DNA of 64,000 nucleotides, taken from NCBI GenBank assembly GCA_963830065.1, contig CAWHLA010000007.1:186001-250000 (forward strand), in the 5' to 3' direction. Shown one piece after another: positions 16,666-24,571 of this stretch (positions are counted from its first letter, which is position 1; every line of letters begins with the position of its first letter). This DNA comes from JACCZR01 sp963830065. GTDB taxonomy: Bacteria; Actinomycetota; Thermoleophilia; Solirubrobacterales; Thermoleophilaceae. Below the pieces are notes generated by a model that saw only the letters and a program-made list of their open reading frames with translations, was not told the origin of the DNA and searched no databases. The position numbers and the translations under genes were made by a program.

Positions 16666-17493
16666 ATGGCAAGCAGCACAGAGACCGCCCCCCGGGCGGC
16701 AGGAACCGGACCCCGCAAGCTCGAGGGCCGAGTAGCACTGGTGACCGGCGGCACGCGCGGCATAGGCGCCGCCGTAGCCCACAGCCTGGCCAGCCAGGGC
16801 GCGATCGTCGCCTCCGGCTACACCTCGAACACCGAAGCGGCCGAGGAGTACCTCGAGGGCTTCAAGTCAGACGGCCACGAGGGCTCCATCCACCGCGGCA
16901 ACGTCGGTAGCTGGGAGGACTGCGAGCGCGTGGTCAGCGAGGTGATCGAAGAGCACGACCGCCTCGACATCCTGGTCAACAACGCGGGCATCACGAACGA
17001 CATGCCGTTCATGAAGATGACCGCCGACGACTGGGACAAGGTCATCCGCGTGAACCTGTCCGGCGCCTTCTACATGAGCAGGCCGGCGCTGGAGCACATG
17101 GTCGAGCGCGGCAGCGGGCGCGTGGTGAACATCTCGTCCGTGGTCGGCCAGCAGGGCAACATCGGGCAGGCCAACTACGCGGCGTCGAAGTCCGGCATGT
17201 TCGGCCTGACCACCACGCTCGCCCGTGAGGTGGCGCAGGCGCTGGCCAAGGCCGACAAGCTGCACGAGATCGGCCCGGGCCTTACGGTTAACTGCGTGGC
17301 CCCGGGGTTCATCGAGACCGACATGACCTCCGACCTGCCCGAGAAGGTGGTCGAGAGCGTCAAGAAGCAGATCCCGGCGGGCCGGCTGGGGCGTCCCGAC
17401 GAGATCGCGCGCGTGGTGCACTTCATCTGCGCCGATGCGTCGTCCTACATCACCGGCCAGGTGTTCGGCGTCAACGGCGGAATGGACATGTGA
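16666..17493 (+). CDS. phaB: Acetoacetyl-CoA reductase PhaB/FabG-like
   Basis: 275 residues. SDR with TGGTRGIG, NNAGITND and catalytic NISSVVGQQ, NYAASKSG. The FITNDMPFMKM-type loop and location directly behind phaC indicate NADPH-dependent reduction of acetoacetyl-CoA to 3-hydroxybutyryl-CoA. It carries a 20-residue N-terminal extension and an insertion (ALAKADKLHEIGPG) before TVNCVAPGF not usual in FabG. Strong ribosome site AGGAGAGGA before ATG. The stop overlaps a tiny ORF as GTGA. Confidence 0.88.
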   Translation: MASSTETAPRAAGTGPRKLEGRVALVTGGTRGIGAAVAHSLASQGAIVASGYTSNTEAAEEYLEGFKSDGHEGSIHRGNVGSWEDCERVVSEVIEEHDRLDILVNNAGITNDMPFMKMTADDWDKVIRVNLSGAFYMSRPALEHMVERGSGRVVNISSVVGQQGNIGQANYAASKSGMFGLTTTLAREVAQALAKADKLHEIGPGLTVNCVAPGFIETDMTSDLPEKVVESVKKQIPAGRLGRPDEIARVVHFICADASSYITGQVFGVNGGMDM

Positions 17494-17588
17494 ACGCACT
17501 GCGGCGACTGTTCCGACTGGTCGCCGCCAAGCGGCTCTTCAACCAGGTGCGCGGCCCGCGCGGGACGGGTCGCCGCCGGGGCCGTTGA
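17490..17588 (+). CDS. Possible 32-residue basic peptide
   Basis: GTG overlaps the phaB stop (GTGA) and the stop overlaps the desaturase start (TTGA), so a 32-codon frame is coupled on both sides. It would encode a basic amphipathic peptide (NALRRLFRLVAAKRLFNQVR then Gly/Arg-rich). It may be a real small protein or simply a coupling leader; no family recognised. Confidence 0.45.
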   Translation: MNALRRLFRLVAAKRLFNQVRGPRGTGRRRGR

Positions 17589-18487
17589 GCGCCACCGCGG
17601 AGCGCATCACGCGGATTCCGCGGCCGGAGGAGCCGGTGCCCGCCGTGTCCTGGCCCACCGTCGCCCTGTTCGTGCTGGCGCTCGCGATGTTCGCCGGGTC
17701 GGCCGTTGCGTACCTCGCCGGCGTCTGGCCGTGGCCGGTGTCCACGGTCATCACCTGGATCTCCCTGTACGTCTTCTTCACGGTGGGCCACGAGGCCAGC
17801 CACCGCACGCTGTCCACGCACGACGGGCTGAACCTGTGGCTGGGGCGCATCTCGATGTACCTGCTCATCCCGTGGGCGGGCTTCGGGCTGTGGCGCTTCG
17901 TGCACATGCAGCACCACCGCTTCACCAACCACGACGACGACTCGGACCCCGACCTCTACGCCAGCCACGGGAGCGGCTGGACCATGCCGCTGCGCTGGGC
18001 GACGATCGACGTCAAGTACACGTTGTTCTACCTGCGGCACATCGGCAGCCGCCCGCGCTCCGAGAAAGTCGAGCTGGCGGCGACGCTGGGGTTGACCGTT
18101 GCCGTGTTCGCCGCGCTCATCGCGACCGGGTACGGCTTCGATCTGCTGGTGCTGTGGATCCTGCCCTCGCGCCTGGCGCTGTTCGGACTGGCCTGGGGGT
18201 TCGACTGGCTGCCCCACCACGGCCTGAGCCCTTCGGGGGAGCGCAACGACCACTTCCCCAGCACCCGCAACCGCGTCGGGCTGGAGCGCCTCCTGACGCC
18301 GCTGATGCTGTACCAGAACTACCACCTGGTCCACCACCTACACCCGGTGATCCCGTTCCACCGCTACCTCGCCGTGTGGCGGCGCAACGAGCGCGAGTAC
18401 CTGGAGCGCGACCCGGTGTTGGCCAGCCCTCTGGGGCGCGACGTCACCCCGGAGGAGTACCGCCGGCTGCGCGAGCTGGACCACTAG
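17585..18487 (+). CDS. Membrane fatty-acid desaturase/hydroxylase
   Basis: About 300 residues. Integral membrane diiron enzyme with the three histidine clusters: HEASHRTL (about residue 75), HMQHHRFTNH and a terminal NYHLVHHLHP plus HHGLSPS. Four or more hydrophobic segments. Similar in layout to acyl-lipid desaturases and beta-carotene hydroxylases; the substrate is open. TTG chosen because it overlaps the preceding stop; a GTG at 17636 is the alternative. Convergent with a thioesterase gene. Confidence 0.82.
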   Translation: MSATAERITRIPRPEEPVPAVSWPTVALFVLALAMFAGSAVAYLAGVWPWPVSTVITWISLYVFFTVGHEASHRTLSTHDGLNLWLGRISMYLLIPWAGFGLWRFVHMQHHRFTNHDDDSDPDLYASHGSGWTMPLRWATIDVKYTLFYLRHIGSRPRSEKVELAATLGLTVAVFAALIATGYGFDLLVLWILPSRLALFGLAWGFDWLPHHGLSPSGERNDHFPSTRNRVGLERLLTPLMLYQNYHLVHHLHPVIPFHRYLAVWRRNEREYLERDPVLASPLGRDVTPEEYRRLRELDH

Positions 18488-18504
18488 CGCCGCCGCGCCT
18501 ACAG

Positions 18505-18999
18505 CTAGCCCAGCGGCACCACCAGGCACGTCGACGTGCCGTGGGCCAGCAGCTTGCCGCTGTCGGCCGCGGTCAGGCGGCCCTCGGCCGTCCCCACCCG
18601 GCGGCCGAGGTTGACCACGCGGCCCTCGGCCTCGATCCGGCCCGTCTCCGCCGTGATCGCTCGGACCAGGTTGAACTTGGTCTCCAGCGTCGTGTAGCCG
18701 CTTCCCTCCGGCAGGGCGGAGTGGACAGCGCAGGCCATCGAGCTGTCGAGCATCGTCGCCGCCAGGCCGGCGTGGACCACGCCGATCGGGTTGTAGTGCT
18801 GCTCGCCGGGCTCGGCGGCGAACACGGCGCGACCCTCCTCCACCTCGACCAGGTCGAAGCCCAGCAACCGGCTGATCGGCGCGGTGCCGACCTCGCCGTC
18901 GCGGATGGCCTGCAGGAACTCGAGCGGTGGGCGCTTCATGCCCTCGGCGGCGAGGGCGGCCGGGTCGTCCCAGGTGACCTCCAGCCGGCGGGAGCTCAC
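18505..18999 (-). CDS. PaaI/hotdog-fold acyl-CoA thioesterase
   Basis: 164 residues. A hotdog-fold thioesterase: PISRLLGFDLVEVEEGRAVF, then QHYNPIGVVHAGLAATMLDS with the catalytic-type Gly-Val-Val-His-Ala-Gly helix, and ETKFNLVRAITAETG. Probably hydrolyses an acyl- or aryl-CoA. GTG start overlaps the stop of the upstream quinone reductase gene (GTGA), so it ends a three-gene operon with that gene and the SDR at 19940. Confidence 0.85.
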   Translation of the reverse strand: MSSRRLEVTWDDPAALAAEGMKRPPLEFLQAIRDGEVGTAPISRLLGFDLVEVEEGRAVFAAEPGEQHYNPIGVVHAGLAATMLDSSMACAVHSALPEGSGYTTLETKFNLVRAITAETGRIEAEGRVVNLGRRVGTAEGRLTAADSGKLLAHGTSTCLVVPLG

Positions 19000-19943
19000 G
19001 GCCGGAGGATCAGCTTGCCGGTGGTCTTGCGGGCGCGGATGTCCTCGTGGGCCAGGCGCGCGTCTTCGAGCGGGTACTCGCCGCCCACGATCACCTCGAG
19101 GTCGCCCCGCTCGACGGCGGCGAACATGTCCTCCATCGCCTCGCTCATCAGCTCGGGCTTGCGCGCCACGTGCACCAGCCAGAAGCCCAGCACGCCCTGG
19201 GAGCGGCCCATCAGCTCGCCGGGGTTGATGTCCGGGGTCCCGCCCCGGGCCGCCTGGCCGAAGTGCACCAAGCGGCCGAAGGCGGCGAGCGCCTTCAGCG
19301 ACTGCGTGAACACCTCTCCCCCGGTCATCTCCAGGATCACGTCCGCCCGGTCGCCGCCGTTGGCCTCCCGCAGCGCGGCGGTCAGGTCGCCGGTGCCGGA
19401 GTCGACCACCGCGTCGGCGCCCAGGCGCTCCGCCAGCGACCGCTTCTCCTCCGACGAGGCCACGCCGATCACCCGGCCGGCGCCGAAGCGCTTGGCCAGC
19501 TGGATCGCCAGGGTGCCTACGCCGCCTCCGGCCGCGTGGACCACGACGCTCTCGCCCTCTCGCAGTTGAGCGCTGGTGCGCAGCAGGTGCCACGCGGTGG
19601 TGCCCTGCAGCACCAGCGCGAGCGCCTGCGCATCGTCCACGCCGTCCGGCACCGGCCAGTAGGCCCCTGGGAAAACCACGGCGCGCTCGGCGTAGCCGCC
19701 GCCCGGCACCAGCGCCACCACGCGGCGCCCGTCGGGCAGCGTGCCCACCACCTCGCCGCCCGGGACCATCGGCAGCGACGCCGCGGCCAGGTAGCTGTTC
19801 TCGGCCTGGTGGGTGTCGGCGTAGTTGATGCCCGATGCGCTCACCTCCATCAGCTCGGCGCCCTGGGGCGGCTCGGGCTCCTCGACCTCGCGCAGCTCGA
19901 GGACGTCGGGCCCGCCGAACTCCTGGACCTGGATGGCTCTCAT
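18996..19943 (-). CDS. Quinone oxidoreductase-like MDR protein
   Basis: 315 residues. Zinc-free medium-chain dehydrogenase/reductase: N-terminal MRAIQVQEFGGPDVLELREV, NADPH-binding HAAGGGVGTLAIQLAKRFGA, and closing GKLILRP. No catalytic or structural zinc cysteines, as in QOR/CrtA-type enzymes. Reduces quinones or enones. ATG overlaps the upstream SDR stop (ATGA). Confidence 0.88.
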   Translation of the reverse strand: MRAIQVQEFGGPDVLELREVEEPEPPQGAELMEVSASGINYADTHQAENSYLAAASLPMVPGGEVVGTLPDGRRVVALVPGGGYAERAVVFPGAYWPVPDGVDDAQALALVLQGTTAWHLLRTSAQLREGESVVVHAAGGGVGTLAIQLAKRFGAGRVIGVASSEEKRSLAERLGADAVVDSGTGDLTAALREANGGDRADVILEMTGGEVFTQSLKALAAFGRLVHFGQAARGGTPDINPGELMGRSQGVLGFWLVHVARKPELMSEAMEDMFAAVERGDLEVIVGGEYPLEDARLAHEDIRARKTTGKLILRP

Positions 19944-20767
19944 TGCTCGACGAAGAGGTCGACCTGGAGCTCGGACTCGTCGCCCTCGGAGTACTGGCTG
20001 AGGTCGGTTACCCCCTCCTCGGCCAGCACGTCCTCGCACAGGAAGAAGTTGCCGGTGCACTCGCGCGACGGGCGGGTGAGGATCGCGTACGCGGAGTCGG
20101 ACACCACCTCGGGCTTGCGCGACTTGGCCATGGCCTCGTCGCCGCCCAGCAGGTTCTGCACGGCAGCTGTGGCCACGATGGTCCGCGGCCACAGCGAGTT
20201 GAAGGCGATGCCGTCGTCGCGGAACTCCTCGGCCATGCCCAGGGTGCAGAGCGACATCCCGTACTTGGCCAGCGTGTAGCCCACGTGCTGCTTGGCCCAC
20301 TTGGGGTCGAGCGATAGCGGCGGGGAGAGCGTGAGGACGTGCGGGTTGTCGGCCTGGCGCAGATGCGGCACGCAGTGCTTGGAGACAACGAAGGTCCCGC
20401 GGGTGTTGATGTCCTGCATCAGGTCGTAGCGCTTCATCTCCAGCGCCTCGGTGCCGGCGAGGTTGATCGCGCTCGCGTTGTTGATGGCGATGTCGATGCC
20501 GCCGAAGCGGTCGACGGTCTGCTCCACCGCGGCCTCGACCTGCTCCTCCTCGCGGATGTCTCCGACGATCGGCAGCGCGTGCCCGCCGGCCTCCTCGATG
20601 GCCTCGGCGGCGGTGTACACGGTGCCCTCGAGCTTGGGGTGGGGTTCGGCGGTCTTGGCGATAAGCGCCACGTTTGCGCCGTCCTGCGCAGCCCGCAGCG
20701 CAATGGCCAATCCGATGCCTCTGCTGGCTCCGGACACGAATATCGTCTTACCGCTGAGGGTAGGCAC
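19940..20767 (-). CDS. HSDL2-type short-chain dehydrogenase
   Basis: 275 residues. SDR with TIFVSGASRGIGLAIALRAA, NNASAINLAGT and an HVGYTLAKYGMS catalytic Tyr-Lys helix. The TAEPHPKLEGTVYTAAEAIE stretch is characteristic of hydroxysteroid dehydrogenase-like 2 proteins linked to fatty-acid metabolism. GTG start; the first gene of a minus-strand operon with quinone reductase and thioesterase. Divergent from the acyl-CoA dehydrogenase gene over 34 bases that contain CCTAAG twice. Confidence 0.85.
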   Translation of the reverse strand: MPTLSGKTIFVSGASRGIGLAIALRAAQDGANVALIAKTAEPHPKLEGTVYTAAEAIEEAGGHALPIVGDIREEEQVEAAVEQTVDRFGGIDIAINNASAINLAGTEALEMKRYDLMQDINTRGTFVVSKHCVPHLRQADNPHVLTLSPPLSLDPKWAKQHVGYTLAKYGMSLCTLGMAEEFRDDGIAFNSLWPRTIVATAAVQNLLGGDEAMAKSRKPEVVSDSAYAILTRPSRECTGNFFLCEDVLAEEGVTDLSQYSEGDESELQVDLFVEQ

Positions 20768-20801
20768 CTAAGACAGTCTCCTAAGGAATGGATCTGAGTA
20801 C

Positions 20802-22766
20802 ATGGCGAGCCAGGTAAGCGAGAAGGAAGCACGCGACGTCGCAGAGAGCGCGCGCGAGCAGGAGTGGAAGCTACCGAGCTTCGGCAAGGAGCTCTTCATG
20901 GGCAACTTCGAGCTCGACCTGATCCACCCGCAGCCGAAGCTCGACCCGGCCGCCACCGAGAAGGGCGAGAAGTTCCTCGCCGACGTCAAGCAGTTCCTGG
21001 TCGACAAGGTCGACACGCGCCGGATCGAGCGCGAGTCCAGGGTGCCCGACGAGGTGCTGCAGGGCTTCAAGGACCTCGGCGCGCTGGGCATGAAGGTGCC
21101 CGAGAAGTACGGCGGCCTGGGCCTCTCGCAGGTCTACTACAACCGCGCGCTGATGCTGGTCGGCTCCTGGCACTCGTCCCTCTCCACCCTCCTTTCGGCC
21201 CATCAGTCCATTGGCGTTGCCGAGCCGCTGATGCTGTTCGGCTCCGAGGAGCAGAAGCAGCAGTGGCTGCCCAAGGTGGCGCGGGACCACGTCTCCGCCT
21301 TCCTGCTCACCGAGCCCGACGTGGGCTCGGACCCCGCCCGCCTCGGCGCCACCGCCACCCCCACCGAGGACGGCTCGGGCTACCTGCTCAACGGCCGCAA
21401 GCTGTGGGCCACCAACGGCGCCATCGCCGACATCGTGGTCGTGATGGCCAAGGTGCCGAAGAGCGAGAACAGCAAGGGCGGGATCAGCGCCTTCGTGCTC
21501 GACTACAACTCGGACGGGATCACGATCGAGGCGCGCAACCAGTTCATGGGCCTGCGCGGGATCGAGAACTCCCAGACGCTGCTCAGGGACGTCTTCGTGC
21601 CGAAGGAGAACCTGATCGGCAAGGAGGGTCAGGGCCTGAAGATCGCCCTGACCACGCTGAACACCGGCCGCCTCGCGCTGCCGGCGATCTGCGTCGGGGT
21701 GTCCAAGTGGGCTACCAAGGTCGCGCGCGAGTACGCCTCTGAGCGCGTCCAGTGGGGCCAGCCGGTGGGCAAGCACGAGGCCGTCGCCGAGAAGCTCGCC
21801 TTCATGGCCGGCACGGCCTTCGGCCTCGAGGCCCTGCTCGACGTCTCCAGCCGCCTGGCCGACGACAAGAGCGCCGACATCCGGATCGAGGCCGCGCTGG
21901 GCAAGCTGCTGGCCTCCGAGCTGGGCTGGCAGGTCACCGACGAGCTGATGCAGATCCGCGGCGGCCGCGGCTACGAGACCGCGGAGTCGCTCGAGGCCCG
22001 CGGCGAGCAGGGCGTGCCGACGGAGCAGGTGATGCGCGACATGCGCATCAACCGCATCTTCGAGGGCTCCACGGAGATCATGCACCTGCTGATCGCCCGC
22101 GAGGCGGTCGACACCCACCTCGCGGTGGCCGGCGACATCCTCGAGCCCGACGTCGAGTTCAAGGACAAGGCCAAGGCCGCGAAGGAGGCCGCGGCCTTCT
22201 ACCCCAAGTGGCTGGCCGGCCTGGCCGCGGGGAAGGGCCAGTCGCCCAGCGCCTACTCGGACTTCGGCGACCTGGCCAAGCACCTCCGGTTCGCCGAGCG
22301 CAGCTCGCGCAAGCTGGCGCGGTCGACCTTCTACGGGATGACGCGCTGGCAGGCCAAGCTGGAGAAGAAGCAGGGCTACCTCGGCCGCTTGGTGGACATC
22401 GGCGCCGAGTTGTTCGCGATCGCCTCGGCGGTCGTCTACGCCAACACGATCAAGCAGGAGCAGCCCGAGCGCGGGGAGCAGGCCGAGGAGCTGGCCGACC
22501 TGTTCTGCCGGCAGTCGCGCCGCCGCGTCGACGCGCTGTTCAACGCCCTGTGGGCCAACGACGACGCCGACAACTACCAGTCGGCGCTGAAGCTCCTAGA
22601 CGGCCGCTACTCGTGGCTGGAGGAGGGCATCGTCGATCCTTCGGGCGAGGGCCCGATGATCGCCGACCAGCCCGACGAGGCCGAGGAGCGCGCGGTGCAG
22701 GCCTCCGGCAACGGAGCGTCGGCCAACGGCGCCGGTGAGCCGGCGGCTGAAGAGGCACCCGCCTAA
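20802..22766 (+). CDS. Very-long-chain-type acyl-CoA dehydrogenase
   Basis: 654 residues, VLCAD/ACAD9 size rather than the usual 380. Core dehydrogenase: AFLLTEPDVGSDPARLGATA (FAD/substrate loop), LWATNGAIADI, GLRGIENSQTLLRDVFVPKE, and RIFEGSTEIMHLLIARE with the active-site region. A second helical domain covers about residues 450-620, and the tail is an Ala/Glu-rich low-complexity end. Catalyses the first step of beta-oxidation, likely linked to the lipid and PHA stores encoded around it. Confidence 0.9.
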   Translation: MASQVSEKEARDVAESAREQEWKLPSFGKELFMGNFELDLIHPQPKLDPAATEKGEKFLADVKQFLVDKVDTRRIERESRVPDEVLQGFKDLGALGMKVPEKYGGLGLSQVYYNRALMLVGSWHSSLSTLLSAHQSIGVAEPLMLFGSEEQKQQWLPKVARDHVSAFLLTEPDVGSDPARLGATATPTEDGSGYLLNGRKLWATNGAIADIVVVMAKVPKSENSKGGISAFVLDYNSDGITIEARNQFMGLRGIENSQTLLRDVFVPKENLIGKEGQGLKIALTTLNTGRLALPAICVGVSKWATKVAREYASERVQWGQPVGKHEAVAEKLAFMAGTAFGLEALLDVSSRLADDKSADIRIEAALGKLLASELGWQVTDELMQIRGGRGYETAESLEARGEQGVPTEQVMRDMRINRIFEGSTEIMHLLIAREAVDTHLAVAGDILEPDVEFKDKAKAAKEAAAFYPKWLAGLAAGKGQSPSAYSDFGDLAKHLRFAERSSRKLARSTFYGMTRWQAKLEKKQGYLGRLVDIGAELFAIASAVVYANTIKQEQPERGEQAEELADLFCRQSRRRVDALFNALWANDDADNYQSALKLLDGRYSWLEEGIVDPSGEGPMIADQPDEAEERAVQASGNGASANGAGEPAAEEAPA

Positions 22767-22805
22767 GGCTCAGGCGGGTGGGCCCTCCTGCCGATGGCAG
22801 GGGGG

Positions 22806-23118
22806 ATGAGCGTGAAGGTCAACGTGAACGACCTCGTCCTCGTCCAGGGGCCTCGGCGGCACCTCCGCCAGCCTCGCCGAGCAGCTGAACACCACACCCG
22901 GGATCATGCTGGTCGGCCTGCTCCCCCACGCGATCCCCGAGCTGACCGCGCTGTTCCTGCCCCTCGCCGCCTGGACGCTCGCCAGCCGCAAGGGCCGCTG
23001 GAACGAGTTGCTGGCCGCGACCTTCGTCACCACCGCGATCGCGATCCCGGTGCTGATCCTGACCAGCGTGGTCGAGCTGTTCGTCTCGCCCGTGGTGACC
23101 CGGGCGCTGATCTTCTAG
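22806..23118 (+). pseudogene. SpoIIM-like membrane protein remnant
   Basis: A 70-residue open stretch (from 22906) encodes GLLPHAIPELTALFLPLAAW and a hydrophobic C-terminal segment typical of the end of stage II sporulation M/DUF95 membrane proteins. Immediately upstream the fold continues in the same frame only a short way, while another frame carries MSVKVNVNDLVLVQG. The N-terminal membrane helices are absent, so this is a truncated and probably frameshifted copy. Its stop overlaps that of the convergent gene (CTAG). Confidence 0.5.
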
Positions 23119-23735
23119 CGGGCGGCCTCCACGCCGTCGAGCAGCGCCCAGTTGCCCTTCAGGGCCGTCTCGGCGATCTCCAGCAGCCGGTCGGCGTCCG
23201 CGCCGTCCAGACGCTCGGCGATCAGCTCCTTCGAGTGCTCGGCGTGCTCGACGTCCTTCTCGCAGTGCAGCGAGAAGTACTCGGTGGCCGGGCCCTCCTC
23301 GAGCTCGTAGTGCTCAACGAGACCCTCGAGCTTGGTCTGCGAGATCGCCGGCTGCGCGGCCTCGATCGCGTAGGTGGCCACCAGGTGGTCCAGCACGGTC
23401 TCACCGGCGGTCCAGCTCTCGGCGCACTCGCGGGTCTCGGGGCGCGGCTCGGCGTCCGTGGTGGCCCCGACCGCGTCGCCGAAGGCGTCCCACAGCTCGA
23501 TGTGCGCGGCCTCCTCGGCGGCGTGCTGCTCCAGCGTGGCCTGCACGGCCGGCTCGGCGGCGCGGGCGGCGGCGTTCATGGCTTCGGCCAGGGCGACGAC
23601 GGCGTGGCGGTACTCGCCCGCGTAGAAGCCCAGCTCCCCCGGCTCGAGCTCACCCCGGCTCCAGCGCTGGTAGAAGGGGTGCTGCAGCACGTCCCAGCGG
23701 TCGCGCACGGCGTCGAGGCGGGTGAAGAAGTCCAC
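23115..23735 (-). CDS. CADD/PqqC-like diiron oxygenase
   Basis: 206 residues of the heme-oxygenase-like diiron superfamily. HPFYQRWSRGEL (Tyr22) starts helix 1; EEAAHIELW gives Glu74/75 and His78; Glu125 sits in YAIEAAQP; the final ligand triplet is His157-x3-Asp161-x2-His164. The Glu125-His157-Asp161-His164 spacing equals that of Chlamydia CADD (142/174/178/181), and Lys135 is at the position of CADD Lys152. CADD-type proteins make para-aminobenzoate for folate from their own residues. GTG with AAGGAGA ribosome site. Confidence 0.75.
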   Translation of the reverse strand: MDFFTRLDAVRDRWDVLQHPFYQRWSRGELEPGELGFYAGEYRHAVVALAEAMNAAARAAEPAVQATLEQHAAEEAAHIELWDAFGDAVGATTDAEPRPETRECAESWTAGETVLDHLVATYAIEAAQPAISQTKLEGLVEHYELEEGPATEYFSLHCEKDVEHAEHSKELIAERLDGADADRLLEIAETALKGNWALLDGVEAAR

Positions 23736-23770
23736 GATTCTCCTTGGTAGCGGGCCCGAGTCGCCATCCT

Positions 23771-24571
23771 ATGCGGTCCGTGAGACCGCCCCGCGAAGAG
23801 GAGCTGCACGCTCCCGAGTTCCCGCCGAAGATGGACTGGCTCAACGTGGCCTTCCTGCGCATGGACCGGCTGATGGGCCGAAATGCCGCCCTGGTGGAGT
23901 TCTGGGACTTCGCGCGGATCAACTCGCTGCGGACGCTGCCCTACCTCAAGGCATGGCACGAGCGCTACTACGACGCGGGGCTGCGCGTGATCGGCGTGCA
24001 CTCCCCCGGCTACTCCTTCGGGCGCGACGAGGACACGGTCGCCGCCGCGGTGGAGCGATTGGGGATCGAGTACGCCGTGTTGCTGGACCCGGCGTTCTCG
24101 GTGTGGCGCCTGTACGGCAACCGCGGCTGGCCCGGCCGCTACCTGTTCGACCGCCGGGGCAAGCTGCGCTACGTGCACTACGGCGAGGGCGACTACCTCG
24201 ACTGCGAGGCAGCCATCGGCGAGGTGCTGTCGGAGCTGGACGAGGACTTCTCACCACCGCCGCCGCTGGACCCGGTTCGGCCCGAGGACGCGCCCGGCGT
24301 CCGGCTCGAGCCCCAGACGGCGGACATCGCGCTCCCCGCCGACGCCGAGCGGCTGGAGCTCGTCCGCGACTGGATCCCGGGCGAGGACTACCTGGAGGCC
24401 GAGCACGCGGGCTCTGGCGCCGAGTTCACGTACTCGGGCGGCTCGGCCTGGGCGGTGCTGTCAGGCGCCGACCGGGAGCCGGGGCTCTACGAGGTGAACG
24501 ACGGCCGCGTCGTGGCCGACGACCCCGGCCTGCGTCTCCACGGGGTGCAGTTCACGCCGGCCCCGCCCTAG
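23771..24571 (+). CDS. TlpA/DipZ-like thioredoxin-fold protein lacking CxxC
   Basis: 266 residues. The thioredoxin-like domain of the TlpA/DipZ family is clear (VEFWDFARINSLRTLPYLKA, then LRVIGVHSPGYSF), but where relatives have a CxxC the sequence reads ARINS, so both redox cysteines are gone. A C-terminal beta-rich module (about 150-266, EHAGSGAEFTYSGGSAWAVL) matches the carbohydrate-binding-like end of DipZ. No signal peptide. It cannot be a disulfide reductase; a binding or scaffolding role is possible. Overlaps the ispH stop (CTAG). Confidence 0.75.
   Translation: MRSVRPPREEELHAPEFPPKMDWLNVAFLRMDRLMGRNAALVEFWDFARINSLRTLPYLKAWHERYYDAGLRVIGVHSPGYSFGRDEDTVAAAVERLGIEYAVLLDPAFSVWRLYGNRGWPGRYLFDRRGKLRYVHYGEGDYLDCEAAIGEVLSELDEDFSPPPPLDPVRPEDAPGVRLEPQTADIALPADAERLELVRDWIPGEDYLEAEHAGSGAEFTYSGGSAWAVLSGADREPGLYEVNDGRVVADDPGLRLHGVQFTPAPP

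Noticed and set aside
20871..22283. 470-codon antisense frame over the acyl-CoA dehydrogenase
   Set aside because: Shadow of a well-defined gene; repetitive composition.
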